A stretch of 64,000 bases of DNA from JAUVKT01 sp942491535 (GTDB lineage: Bacteria > Bacteroidota > Bacteroidia > Bacteroidales > VadinHA17): contig CALOBV010000006.1 of NCBI GenBank assembly GCA_942491535.1, forward strand, positions 248,001 through 312,000, given 5' to 3'. Positions 33,738-41,768 of the stretch are shown piece by piece. The position numbers were made by a program, and so were the translations under genes. The notes below the pieces were generated by a model. The model searched no databases. It was not told the origin of the DNA and saw only the letters and a list, made by a program, of their open reading frames with translations. Positions within the stretch are counted from its first letter, which is position 1. Each line of letters starts with the position of its first letter.

Positions 33738-35441
33738 TTAATATCCTTTAGCTATCCCTCCTCTTCTCCTGTCTGCCGACCCGTAAAAAATTCCTGTTTC
33801 CGGATCAACATATATCATTTGTGCCCCTCCGAAGTAGAGGTCTATTCCTTCATATACTTTCAGCTTATGTCCCTTCTTCTCCATTTCGTCTCTTACTTCA
33901 GGTTTAATACCTGACTCGAGATGAAGAAAGTCGTCGTGTTTCAGGCAATAAAAACGTGGAGCAAGGTTAGCTTCCGCAACATCCATCTTAAAATCAATAA
34001 CATTTGTTATAAGTTCGAATAGTGTTCCAATTATCCTGCCTGCTCCCGGACTGCCTATTACAAGGAAAGGATTGCCATTCTTTAGAATTATTGTAGGAGT
34101 AATAGAACTCCTGCATTGTTTTCCGTTTTCAATAATATTTGGTGAATTCTTACTGACATAAGAATAGTTGGTCATTGCACAATTAAACAAAACACCTGAA
34201 ATAGTTTGTGCAGATCCAAAAAACAGACCCAGTGTCTGGGTAAGAGCAACTGCATTACCATCTTTATCTACAACCGACAGATGAGTTGTGTGTCCACCAG
34301 CCATCTCTGGTTCAAATTCATATTCCGACATGGCAGTAGCTTTAAAATTAAAAGGATCGCCGGCAACCGTTTCCCTGTAGGTAGGAGGGTCGAGTTTTTC
34401 AGTATTTATTGAATTAAACCTGGCCTTTGCATATTCCTTTGATATCATAACATCTACAGGTACCTCAACAAAGTCGGGGTCGCCCACATAATCATACCTG
34501 TCGGCATACATTAATTTTGAAGTCTCGGCCATCATATGAAAGGTTTGCGCCGATTCACTAAAATGACCAGAGCCTTTAAGATCATAGTTTTCAATCATAT
34601 TAAGTCCCTGTATAAGGGTAATACCCGACTCAGGCAGGTTAGCTGCAAGTACATCATATCCCCTGTAAGTACTTTTCAAAGGCTTAATTAGTTTTGGCTT
34701 ATAGCTGGCAAAATCCTTTTTTGTCAACACCCCGCCTCTTTCCTGTATTGTTTTAACAAAAGCTTTTGCATATTTCCCTCTATAGAATGCCTTGCTTCCT
34801 CCTTTTGAGATAGCCATTAGAACCTGTGCAAGATCTTTCTGTACAATAATATCGCCTTCCATTTTAGGGAATCCATCATCTGTGAATGTAGCTGCGGTTC
34901 CCGGATCAGCACTAACTGTTTCTATGTTATCAAGGATTAAGCCCGCCAGTGTTTGATCGACTGCAAAACCATTTTCGGCATGCCGGATAGCTGGTTCGAG
35001 TATCTTCGATAATGGTAAAGAACCAAACTTTTTATGTGCCATAGTCAATCCACCTACTGTACCTGGTACACCTATGGCTTTAGTAGTTCTGGCATCCTCC
35101 CTGCTGTCAAAATTAATTGTCAGTGCATTCTCAGAACTTCTTCCATAATAATTTACAAAGTACGATTCGCCTGTTTCCTTGATATATATTACCATTCCTC
35201 CACCGCCACCGACTCCAGATCCATCAGGCTCGACAACACCAATCGTAAATGCTGCAGCAACGGCGGCATCAATTGCGTTTCCACCACTTTTCAACATTTC
35301 AAGTGCAGCTTCAGTAGCCAGTGGGTGGGCTGTGGCAACCATGCCATTCTTTCCGCTTGGTGTAGAAACCGACTGAGCATACAGCACCTGGGCGGAAACA
35401 ATGGCAAGAAGCAGAATAAGATTTAATATTTTTTTTCTCAT
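33738..35441 (-). CDS. ggt: Gamma-glutamyltransferase (Ntn hydrolase)
   Basis: This 567-aa exported protein (signal LILLLAIVSAQVLYAQ) is a Ggt-family proenzyme. The large-subunit text includes GGNAIDAAVAAAFTIGVVEPDGSGVGGG, split only for length here. Self-cleavage is expected before T385 in GGHTTHLSVVDKDG, which becomes the catalytic nucleophile. Small-subunit motifs are SSITPTIIL and VIGSPGAGRIIGTL. Beside pgsBC it may act like CapD, cutting or anchoring poly-gamma-glutamate, or it may degrade it as an exo-hydrolase. Sequence alone does not separate these roles. Confidence 0.93.
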   Translation of the reverse strand: MRKKILNLILLLAIVSAQVLYAQSVSTPSGKNGMVATAHPLATEAALEMLKSGGNAIDAAVAAAFTIGVVEPDGSGVGGGGGMVIYIKETGESYFVNYYGRSSENALTINFDSREDARTTKAIGVPGTVGGLTMAHKKFGSLPLSKILEPAIRHAENGFAVDQTLAGLILDNIETVSADPGTAATFTDDGFPKMEGDIIVQKDLAQVLMAISKGGSKAFYRGKYAKAFVKTIQERGGVLTKKDFASYKPKLIKPLKSTYRGYDVLAANLPESGITLIQGLNMIENYDLKGSGHFSESAQTFHMMAETSKLMYADRYDYVGDPDFVEVPVDVMISKEYAKARFNSINTEKLDPPTYRETVAGDPFNFKATAMSEYEFEPEMAGGHTTHLSVVDKDGNAVALTQTLGLFFGSAQTISGVLFNCAMTNYSYVSKNSPNIIENGKQCRSSITPTIILKNGNPFLVIGSPGAGRIIGTLFELITNVIDFKMDVAEANLAPRFYCLKHDDFLHLESGIKPEVRDEMEKKGHKLKVYEGIDLYFGGAQMIYVDPETGIFYGSADRRRGGIAKGY

Positions 35442-35478
35442 ATAGGTATTTTTTGGTAGGTTTAGTTGATCTCAATGC

Positions 35479-36024
35479 TTATTTAAAAAGTTCAGCCATT
35501 GGTGTGGCAGCATCAACTATCTTCTCGACCAGTGTAAGGGAAATGTTATTTTTCTCTGCCAGAGCAGTAAAAAAACCATCCTCATCTGCCTGTTTAACAA
35601 CTATCATAGCCTGAGCATTATCGGCGACAAGTGTATTGAAAGCATCCGACTGTCCCTTTCTCCTTGCATTACCTCCAATATGCATTAATACAATAGGTAT
35701 CTTCATATCATTGGCATACTTTATTACAGCTTCTACCCTTTCATACTCTTCCTGCTGACTAACTCCTGCAGCTCCCAGACCTTTAGAGCTGAATCCGGGT
35801 ACTATAATCAAAGTTTTTACAGCATCCAGATCTGCTTCTTTAGCCATTAAAACAGTATTAGCTTCCAGTTTCTGTCTCTGGGCAAGCATTTTAACCAGTT
35901 TCACATCAGCACTCTGTCCTGCTGATGAAATTAATATTGGTTGCTCGAATTTCTGAGCCTTAATCGTTGATGTTGATATAATTGCTACTAATAGTAGTGC
36001 AATAGTAAAAATCCTTTTTCTCAT
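35479..36024 (-). CDS. DUF6305-family exported protein
   Basis: This 181-aa protein has a signal (IFTIALLLVAIISTSTIKAQ) and one compact alpha/beta domain (QPILISSAGQSADVKLVKML, DAVKTLIIVPGFSSKGLGAAG, IPIVLMHIGGNARRKGQSDA). I associate this text with DUF6305, which has no assigned activity. It lies 11 bases after the M14-like deacylase and 37 before ggt, so it is part of the glutamyl operon. It could be a small binding protein or an accessory to polymer handling. Confidence 0.75.
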   Translation of the reverse strand: MRKRIFTIALLLVAIISTSTIKAQKFEQPILISSAGQSADVKLVKMLAQRQKLEANTVLMAKEADLDAVKTLIIVPGFSSKGLGAAGVSQQEEYERVEAVIKYANDMKIPIVLMHIGGNARRKGQSDAFNTLVADNAQAMIVVKQADEDGFFTALAEKNNISLTLVEKIVDAATPMAELFK

Positions 36025-36035
36025 CTTATTATAGT

Positions 36036-37160
36036 TTAATTATGTAAATATTTTCCAACTCCATTTGCCATAACATCATCGTATGATGGAAGATTGGCCA
36101 GTTCAATAGTCTTATCGGGATACTCCATGTTATAAGCATTAATAAGTTCCACCAGACCTGTTATATGACGACCGACACGGTGCTCCATGGGTTCTCCCGT
36201 ATCCTCCCTGTACGCAATTCTGAGCGCTCCGGATTCTTTTGCTTTTTTATAGTTTTCACTCTTTCCTCTTAAAACTATTTCAACATCTGTTTTACCTCTC
36301 AGACGTCCCATAGACGGATTGCTCGTCTCCATAAGGAAGGGCACTGCATCGGTATAATCGCCCCACTCCCTGTGACTTAAACCATGAAAATTATTTGGAG
36401 ATAATTCAGGAGAAAATTGCAGGCCGGCAAACTCAAGGCCTAAAACTGCATTCATAGCAATGTCTTCATCATCTTCATGGTATACAATAACATTTACAAT
36501 AGGTACTTCAGGCGAAGACTCATGAATGTCAAATGCTATATCCACACCTTCCTGCTTTATCAGTTCAACTACAGCATATGCAACTCTTTCACTTAGATTG
36601 CCATCCGCTCTGCCAGGATAGGCCCGATTAATATTTCGTGTTTCAAATCCACTTAGTTGCTGCCCCGATGGATACTGTGAGAAAACAAGAGGGTCGGGCC
36701 ACTGATGAAGAGGATTGGTAACTCTTGAACCCAGCCTGAATTTTCTTGATCCAGCCTCTGTCTCTATTTCATAATGTGTCGGAAATCCTTCCATGGGATC
36801 ACTGCATGTAAATGCACTGTTATTAAGCCTTGGGACAATAAATACCCGTCCTTTTTCAACTTTCAAGTTTTCAATAATAACTATGGGAGCCAGGTATGCA
36901 GCAGCCTCATTTGCATGAACACCTCCACCGATAAATGCAGTACCGCCAGGCACGCCACTATCATAAATATACACTTCGGAATCTCCTGCAGTTCCTTTGA
37001 TCCCCTCGAAATAGTCACTCAGCATACCTAGACGTGTAAGTGATGCACTGGGGTAAATATCATCAGGCTGGTGCATATGCCTGAATTCAATCGCCGATAT
37101 TATGGCAGCCGTTGCAAAAATTATCGAGATTATTATGGTTGATATATGATCTTTTAGCAT
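36036..37160 (-). CDS. M14-type succinylglutamate desuccinylase/aspartoacylase-like enzyme
   Basis: This 374-aa protein has an N-terminal helix (ISTIIISIIFATAAIISAI), probably a membrane anchor or uncleaved signal. Zinc-peptidase features of the AstE/AspA group are present: GGGVHANEAAAYLAPIVI (His and Glu ligands), NINRAYPGRADGNLSERVA (substrate carboxylate Arg) and DIHESSPEVP (third ligand). The acid is probably in FLMETSNPSM. Known members remove acyl groups from N-acyl-glutamate or aspartate, or trim C-terminal residues. In this operon a gamma-glutamyl or N-acyl-glutamate substrate is likely. Confidence 0.82.
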   Translation of the reverse strand: MLKDHISTIIISIIFATAAIISAIEFRHMHQPDDIYPSASLTRLGMLSDYFEGIKGTAGDSEVYIYDSGVPGGTAFIGGGVHANEAAAYLAPIVIIENLKVEKGRVFIVPRLNNSAFTCSDPMEGFPTHYEIETEAGSRKFRLGSRVTNPLHQWPDPLVFSQYPSGQQLSGFETRNINRAYPGRADGNLSERVAYAVVELIKQEGVDIAFDIHESSPEVPIVNVIVYHEDDEDIAMNAVLGLEFAGLQFSPELSPNNFHGLSHREWGDYTDAVPFLMETSNPSMGRLRGKTDVEIVLRGKSENYKKAKESGALRIAYREDTGEPMEHRVGRHITGLVELINAYNMEYPDKTIELANLPSYDDVMANGVGKYLHN

Positions 37161-37166
37161 AGTTGT

Positions 37167-37313
37167 TTACTTAATTTGCACAAGACGAAGAATAAATACC
37201 ATCAGAACCATAGCCATAGCCACTTTGCTCTTCCATTTTTTATCCTTAATAAATTCAATAACAACAATAAATGTTATGTAGGCAAGAATTAAAGTATAGA
37301 TAATATACATCAT
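37167..37313 (-). CDS. 48-aa single-helix membrane peptide
   Basis: A short ORF fills the gap between the DctM-like gene (12 bases) and the M14 gene (6 bases). It begins MMYIIYTLILAYITFIVVIE, followed by a basic turn (KDKKWKSK) and a second hydrophobic stretch VAMAMVLMVFILRLV. The tight spacing on both sides and helical-hairpin pattern support a real gene. It may take the place of the small DctQ subunit of TRAP transporters, although it is much shorter than DctQ. It could instead be an unrelated membrane peptide. Confidence 0.65.
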   Translation of the reverse strand: MMYIIYTLILAYITFIVVIEFIKDKKWKSKVAMAMVLMVFILRLVQIK

Positions 37314-37325
37314 TTTTTTAGAATA

Positions 37326-38591
37326 TTAAGAGATGAAATTTGAAATTTCCTGAGCAAAAACAAGAATAAGTACTCCAACAGCCATCGATATAGCAATTGG
37401 AATCAGACAGACCTTCAGAATTTTAAAGTGATTCTTCTCTTCAACTATCTGGGCGGAATAAGCACAAAGCAATGCAGGAGGCGGCATAAGGTCACCAAGG
37501 GCCGCCATCAGAACGAGTGCTGCTGTTACTACCAGTGCACTCTTGCCAATAAAGACATAAACCAGGGGAACCCCAATTACTGACGCTGACCCATAAGCAG
37601 AACCCATAAAAGGCATTATTGTGGCAGCCAGATATCTCAAACCCTCGGGCAGATTTAAAGCTACAACGGCAAGATAGCCTCTTACGCCTGTAAGAGCCAT
37701 GCTCTGAAGGAACATACCTACTCCAACCAGGATAGCCATTACCGGCATTGCACTTCTGAGTGCTTCTCTCGATACTTTTATCGGTTTTATCCCTTTTTTA
37801 GTAAAAAGACCCATTAATGCACCAAGCATAAAAATCAGGGGTACACCAAGGTGGGGAAGGAACTCATGAAAACGAATTTCAGCTATCATATAGAGAATAA
37901 CAAAAAACAGAGGAATATAAACCAGAAAACTGATCTTGTCCTTTTTCGCTTCTTCAAGAAATGATTCAACTGCAGGCTTATTATACTCCGTCAGATACCT
38001 GAACCTGAAATAAAGTGAGATAATTATTGCCAGGGGAAATGAGGCAATTAGTAATGGCTTTCCAAAACCAATATAAGGCATATCTACTCCGCCCCCAATT
38101 ATCATAACAGGGATACTTATTGGAGGAGCCACCTCACCAAAAACTGCAGCCATCGCTATTAATCCTCCTACTGCCAGCTTTGGCATTCCAATCCTCATTA
38201 ATATAGGCGCTGCAAGAACCCCTGTTGTTAATATACAGGTTGATGATAGTCCGGTTAACATCCCCGGAAACATTACAAAAAATGTGAGAATAATAATCAA
38301 GATGGTCGGACTCCTGTAGAAGAGCCGTAGAATACCATCGCTTATACCTTTCAGCGCACCACTTGCATCCATAACCCTCATAAAGATCATGGCCGAAGAA
38401 ATAATCAGGATGGCTTCAAAAAAACCAAATCCTCCCTCAACAAAATGCCTTACCGGGATTCCCTCACCAGCTATTATTGTACCAATAATTGCGGCAAGCA
38501 TAAGGGATACTCCTGCCGGCATTTTCAAAACAAACACGCTTACTGCAAAAGTAGCAAGCATGCATAAGAGAATTATTAACTCCAGGCTCAT
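37326..38591 (-). CDS. TRAP-type (DctM-like) large permease
   Basis: This 421-aa protein has 11-12 helices in the DctM/anion-transporter pattern: PAGVSLMLAAIIGTIIAGEG, the conserved AAVFGEVAPPISIPVMIIGG repeat and MAALGDLMPPPALLCAYS. Such permeases move carboxylates, and the two PPxxIP/PPPALL repeats are typical substrate-site loops. No periplasmic DctP binding protein is nearby. It is the first gene of the glutamyl operon, with a leader of about 24 bases from a sigma-54-type promoter. It may import glutamate or an N-acyl derivative. Confidence 0.85.
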   Translation of the reverse strand: MSLELIILLCMLATFAVSVFVLKMPAGVSLMLAAIIGTIIAGEGIPVRHFVEGGFGFFEAILIISSAMIFMRVMDASGALKGISDGILRLFYRSPTILIIILTFFVMFPGMLTGLSSTCILTTGVLAAPILMRIGMPKLAVGGLIAMAAVFGEVAPPISIPVMIIGGGVDMPYIGFGKPLLIASFPLAIIISLYFRFRYLTEYNKPAVESFLEEAKKDKISFLVYIPLFFVILYMIAEIRFHEFLPHLGVPLIFMLGALMGLFTKKGIKPIKVSREALRSAMPVMAILVGVGMFLQSMALTGVRGYLAVVALNLPEGLRYLAATIMPFMGSAYGSASVIGVPLVYVFIGKSALVVTAALVLMAALGDLMPPPALLCAYSAQIVEEKNHFKILKVCLIPIAISMAVGVLILVFAQEISNFIS

Positions 38592-38626
38592 AGACTCAGG
38601 TATATAGGTTTAATGCACACATGAAA

Positions 38627-38641
38627 CCAAATGTCGTGCCA
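38627..38641 (-). promoter_or_regulatory. Sigma-54-type (-24/-12) promoter of the glutamyl operon
   Basis: On the minus strand TGGCACGACATTTGG: the -24 box TGGCAC is perfect, the next G also matches TGGCACG, spacing is exact, and the -12 box TTGC is TTGG (one mismatch). The predicted start about 12 bases further lies roughly 24 bases before the ATG at 38591. An NtrC-type activator is encoded in the same gene run (22330-23697). Confidence 0.75.
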
Positions 38642-38894
38642 GAGCTTATATAATCTTGATTTGCTGATAGTTACCAAAACCATACTGCTTTAGATGTAAT
38701 AAAATCGGGTTAATTACGCTCAATTGCCTGGGATAAATCAGCACAATAAATATAAAGCATGAAATGACATATAAATATTACTACAATACATGCCTTATAT
38801 CAAAAAATCACCTAACTGCTTCTATAGCTGACATATGGATTATTGATTAGAAAATAAATCTCCTGCTTTTCGAATGGCTTAAAAATAATCACCC

Positions 38895-38902
38895 TATTTT
38901 TG
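38895..38902 (+). promoter_or_regulatory. -7 promoter element before the second amidohydrolase
   Basis: TATTTTTG is a full match to TAnnTTTG. The predicted start near 38909 leaves a 58-base leader to the ATG at 38967. The -33 element is not clear. Confidence 0.5.
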
Positions 38903-38966
38903 GTCTGCTTTTTGACTATATGTCTGAGTTAATCATCTAAAAATAAACTCAACTCAGTTTTTCTCA

Positions 38967-39896
38967 ATGATAAAATTTCTCAATTCAGCACTGGTAATCA
39001 TCCTTATCTTTGGATTAAGGCTTGGAGCGCAGGAGGGTGTACCCCATAAATCTGTAATGGGATCGAATAATTATATTGAATTTATTGAAGGGAATATGCC
39101 TTTAGTAATATCAATTCCGCATGGGGGCTACCTAATTCCCGAGAGTATTCCGGAAAGATTCTGTGCAGGCTGCGCAAAGAATCCTGATGTATTTACAATT
39201 GAGATTGGAACTGATATAAGAAGATTCATATATGAGAAAACCGGCTTCTATCCATATATAATAATAAACCATCTGCACCGTACCAGGCTGGATCCAAACA
39301 GGAATATTGATGAGGCTGCGGTTGGTAATATACAGGCTGAGCAGGCATGGAAAGAATTTCACAATTACATCGACAGTGCCATATACGAGGTTGAAAAAAG
39401 TTTTGGTAAGGGATTATACATTGACCTGCATGGGCACCGGCATAAAATCAAAAGAGTAGAGTTGGGATACCTTCTGACAGCAGAGGAACTAAGGCTCGAT
39501 GATGATTTTCTGAATGATGAAACTTTTTTTGAATACAGCAGCCTGAGGAATCTTATAAATAATAATATTAATTCATATTCTTATACTGAATTACTCAGAG
39601 GCCCGGAAAGTTTTGGGGCTATGCTGGAAGATGCAGGTTATGAATGTGTTCCCAGCCAGAAGCACCCATTCCCGGAAATAGGAGAACCACATTTTAGCGG
39701 TGGCTATAATACTTCCAGACACAGCTCTGTTTCCGGAAACAGTCTTGATGGTATTCAAATAGAGATCGACCTTGAGCTCAGAAGTGACCCTGTAAGAAGG
39801 GTTGATTTTGCAGAAAGTATTTCAGAAGTGATCCTTAAGTATCTGAAAACGCATTATTTCAAAACCCTGGAAAGGTATCCCCTTGTAGCAGAGTAA
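38967..39896 (+). CDS. N-formylglutamate amidohydrolase-like enzyme (no T9SS domain)
   Basis: This 309-aa exported protein has a signal (NSALVIILIFGLRLGAQ) and the same blocks as the 21136-22320 protein: MPLVISIPHGGYLIPESIP, INHLHRTRLDPNRNIDEAAVG and LYIDLHGHRHKIKRVELGY. It stops where the paralogue's sorting domain begins (HYFKTLERYP), so it is probably periplasmic. It is divergent from the glutamyl operon and lies 72 bases upstream of the PorQ frame. Like its paralogue it may hydrolyse an amide of glutamate. Activity on N-formylglutamate itself is unproven. Confidence 0.85.
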   Translation: MIKFLNSALVIILIFGLRLGAQEGVPHKSVMGSNNYIEFIEGNMPLVISIPHGGYLIPESIPERFCAGCAKNPDVFTIEIGTDIRRFIYEKTGFYPYIIINHLHRTRLDPNRNIDEAAVGNIQAEQAWKEFHNYIDSAIYEVEKSFGKGLYIDLHGHRHKIKRVELGYLLTAEELRLDDDFLNDETFFEYSSLRNLINNNINSYSYTELLRGPESFGAMLEDAGYECVPSQKHPFPEIGEPHFSGGYNTSRHSSVSGNSLDGIQIEIDLELRSDPVRRVDFAESISEVILKYLKTHYFKTLERYPLVAE

Positions 39897-39967
39897 GCTT
39901 ATATCTATTGATTCTGAAGTTTTCTGAATCAAATCTCTCGCTGCATTTAGAATAATCAGATTATCTT

Positions 39968-39975
39968 TACGTTTG
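39968..39975 (+). promoter_or_regulatory. -7 promoter element of porQ
   Basis: TACGTTTG, full match to TAnnTTTG. The predicted start near 39982 lies after the GTG at 39978, so translation must begin at the later ATG at 40008. Confidence 0.6.
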
Positions 39976-40007
39976 AAGTGAATAGAACATGGCCTTTTAT
40001 ACTGATA

Positions 40008-41027
40008 ATGAGGTATATTATTACTATAGTAATTTTATTGCTTGCTTCCACATTCAGGTCAAATGCCCAGGCAGGAGGTGATAACACCTATGAATTCCTG
40101 AATCTGAGTACAAATGCACTTGTAAGCTCACTGGGTGGTATGAATGTATCCATGGTATCAAACGATCCTTCCCTTGCCTATTATAACCCGGCCTTACTTA
40201 ATAAAGATAACTCCGGTAATATTTCACTGAACTATTCCAACTATCTGTCCGGGATAAACTATGGCTATGCCTCATATGCAAGGCATATAGACAGATATGG
40301 GACTTTTTCGGCAGGGATTAGCTACTTAAACTATGGTAAATTCGATGAGGCCGATCAGGGTGGAATAATTACAGGGACATTTAATGCTTCAGAATATGCC
40401 CTCAACCTGATCTGGTCATTAAATATTGATACTCTTTATAATATTGGTGTTAATATTAAACCTGTTGTATCACACCTCGACAGGTATACATCAATAGGGA
40501 TATTAATGGATATTGGCGGACTATATAAGAGCAGGAACGGGCTGTACAGTACAGGGCTCACAATCAGGAACCTTGGGACTCAGATCACGAGCTACTCGGG
40601 GGTAAGAGAACAAATGCCCTTTGAGATAGTTGCCGGGGCCACAGCCAGGCTTCAGCATGCTCCCTTCAGATTTTCTTTAACTGCACGCCACCTTCAGAAA
40701 TATAATATGATACATAAGTCTGAACTGACAGATGAAAATCTTAATGAAAAATTCAATGGATTAAGTGGTGTTTCAGAAAATATTATGAGGCATCTCATAT
40801 TTTCTGTTGAGTTCCTTCCATCAGAGAATTTTTTCGTTTCAACATCATATAACTACTTAAGAAGAAAAGAACTGATGGTCAGTGCAAGAACATCAACAGT
40901 TGGTTTTTCGGTTGGAGCAGGTATTAAGCTGTCTGGCATGGAGTTTACCCTTAGCAGATCTAAATATCACCTTGCCGGATCGCTTACTAATATATCTGTT
41001 TTGATCAAACCCTCATCGATGAAGTAA
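40008..41027 (+). CDS. porQ: Type IX secretion system protein PorQ
   Basis: About 339 aa from the ATG at 40008, which starts directly with a signal peptide (MRYIITIVILLLASTFRSNAQ) and lies after the promoter. The body is the PorV-like outer-membrane barrel typical of PorQ: YEFLNLSTNALVSSLGGMNV, NDPSLAYYNPALLNK, GTFSAGISYLNYGKFDEAD. PorQ is a core part of the T9SS attachment complex that releases and attaches cargo proteins at the surface. This fits the T9SS sorting domain on the enzyme encoded at 21136. Its neighbour is cmk. Confidence 0.92.
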   Translation: MRYIITIVILLLASTFRSNAQAGGDNTYEFLNLSTNALVSSLGGMNVSMVSNDPSLAYYNPALLNKDNSGNISLNYSNYLSGINYGYASYARHIDRYGTFSAGISYLNYGKFDEADQGGIITGTFNASEYALNLIWSLNIDTLYNIGVNIKPVVSHLDRYTSIGILMDIGGLYKSRNGLYSTGLTIRNLGTQITSYSGVREQMPFEIVAGATARLQHAPFRFSLTARHLQKYNMIHKSELTDENLNEKFNGLSGVSENIMRHLIFSVEFLPSENFFVSTSYNYLRRKELMVSARTSTVGFSVGAGIKLSGMEFTLSRSKYHLAGSLTNISVLIKPSSMK

Positions 41028-41047
41028 GCGAACTAAAAGGTTTTTCT

Positions 41048-41055
41048 TAACTTTG
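41048..41055 (+). promoter_or_regulatory. -7 promoter element of cmk-ispH
   Basis: TAACTTTG, full match to TAnnTTTG, 17 bases before the cmk ATG. No good -33 element was found. Confidence 0.5.
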
Positions 41056-41072
41056 GCCCTATATCACCAACT

Positions 41073-41768
41073 ATGGAAAAGAAACTTATCATAGCCGTAG
41101 ATGGCTATTCATCCTGCGGGAAAAGCTCATTTGCCAAACTAATAGCTATTGAACTCGATTACCTCTTTATCGATAGTGGAGCTATGTACAGGGCTGTAAC
41201 CCTCTATGCAATCAGGAATGACATGATTGAGAATGATAAGATAAATGTTCCCGAGATTATTAATACCCTCCCCGGAGTAAATATAGATTTCAGATATAGT
41301 ACAGACAGGAAAATCTATGAAACCTTCCTGAACAATGAAAATGTAGAAGATGCTATCAGGGAAATTGAAGTATCTAAATATGTTAGCCCTGTTAGCCAGA
41401 TTAGGGCGGTAAGGGAAAAGATGGTTGAACTTCAAAGAGAAACAGGCATGTGCAAAGGTGTTGTTATGGATGGCAGGGATATTGGAACCGTTGTTTTCCC
41501 TGATGCCGATATTAAAATATTTATGACTGCCTCACCGGAAATAAGAGCTAAAAGAAGATTTGATGAGCTTACTGAAAAAGGGGTAAAAGTTAACTACACT
41601 GATATTCTTGAGAATCTCAACTATCGTGACCACTCCGATTCAGGAAGAGAGATAAGTCCCCTGAAGAAAGCTGATGATGCCATAGAGCTTGATAACAGTG
41701 ATATGACACTGGAGGAGCAAATGGACTGGTTTAGGAACCTTTTGAAGAAAGTAAGAAATGAGAATTGA
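41073..41768 (+). CDS. cmk: Cytidylate kinase
   Basis: This 231-aa enzyme phosphorylates CMP/dCMP. It has P-loop AVDGYSSCGKSSFAKLIA, LFIDSGAMYRAVTLYA, GVVMDGRDIGTVVFPDADIK, and the lid region KRRFDELTEKG ... YRDHSDSGREISPLKKADDA. Length and motifs are normal. The ispH frame starts 11 bases before its end, so the two are translationally coupled. Confidence 0.96.
   Translation: MEKKLIIAVDGYSSCGKSSFAKLIAIELDYLFIDSGAMYRAVTLYAIRNDMIENDKINVPEIINTLPGVNIDFRYSTDRKIYETFLNNENVEDAIREIEVSKYVSPVSQIRAVREKMVELQRETGMCKGVVMDGRDIGTVVFPDADIKIFMTASPEIRAKRRFDELTEKGVKVNYTDILENLNYRDHSDSGREISPLKKADDAIELDNSDMTLEEQMDWFRNLLKKVRNEN

Larger units (their letters stand above)
38592..38966. other. Divergent regulatory region of the glutamyl locus
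   Basis: 375 bases between the DctM-like gene (minus) and the second amidohydrolase (plus). It contains the sigma-54-type promoter at 38627-38641 (minus) and a TATTTTTG -7 element at 38895-38902 (plus). The rest is AT-rich with no ORF. Upstream activator sites are expected between about 38700 and 38800, but I could not identify a convincing palindrome. Confidence 0.6.

Noticed and set aside
38901..38915. TGGTCTGCTTTTTGA as a second sigma-54 promoter for the divergent amidohydrolase
   Set aside because: Only the GG and TTG positions match at the right spacing, and a full TAnnTTTG element lies just beside it.
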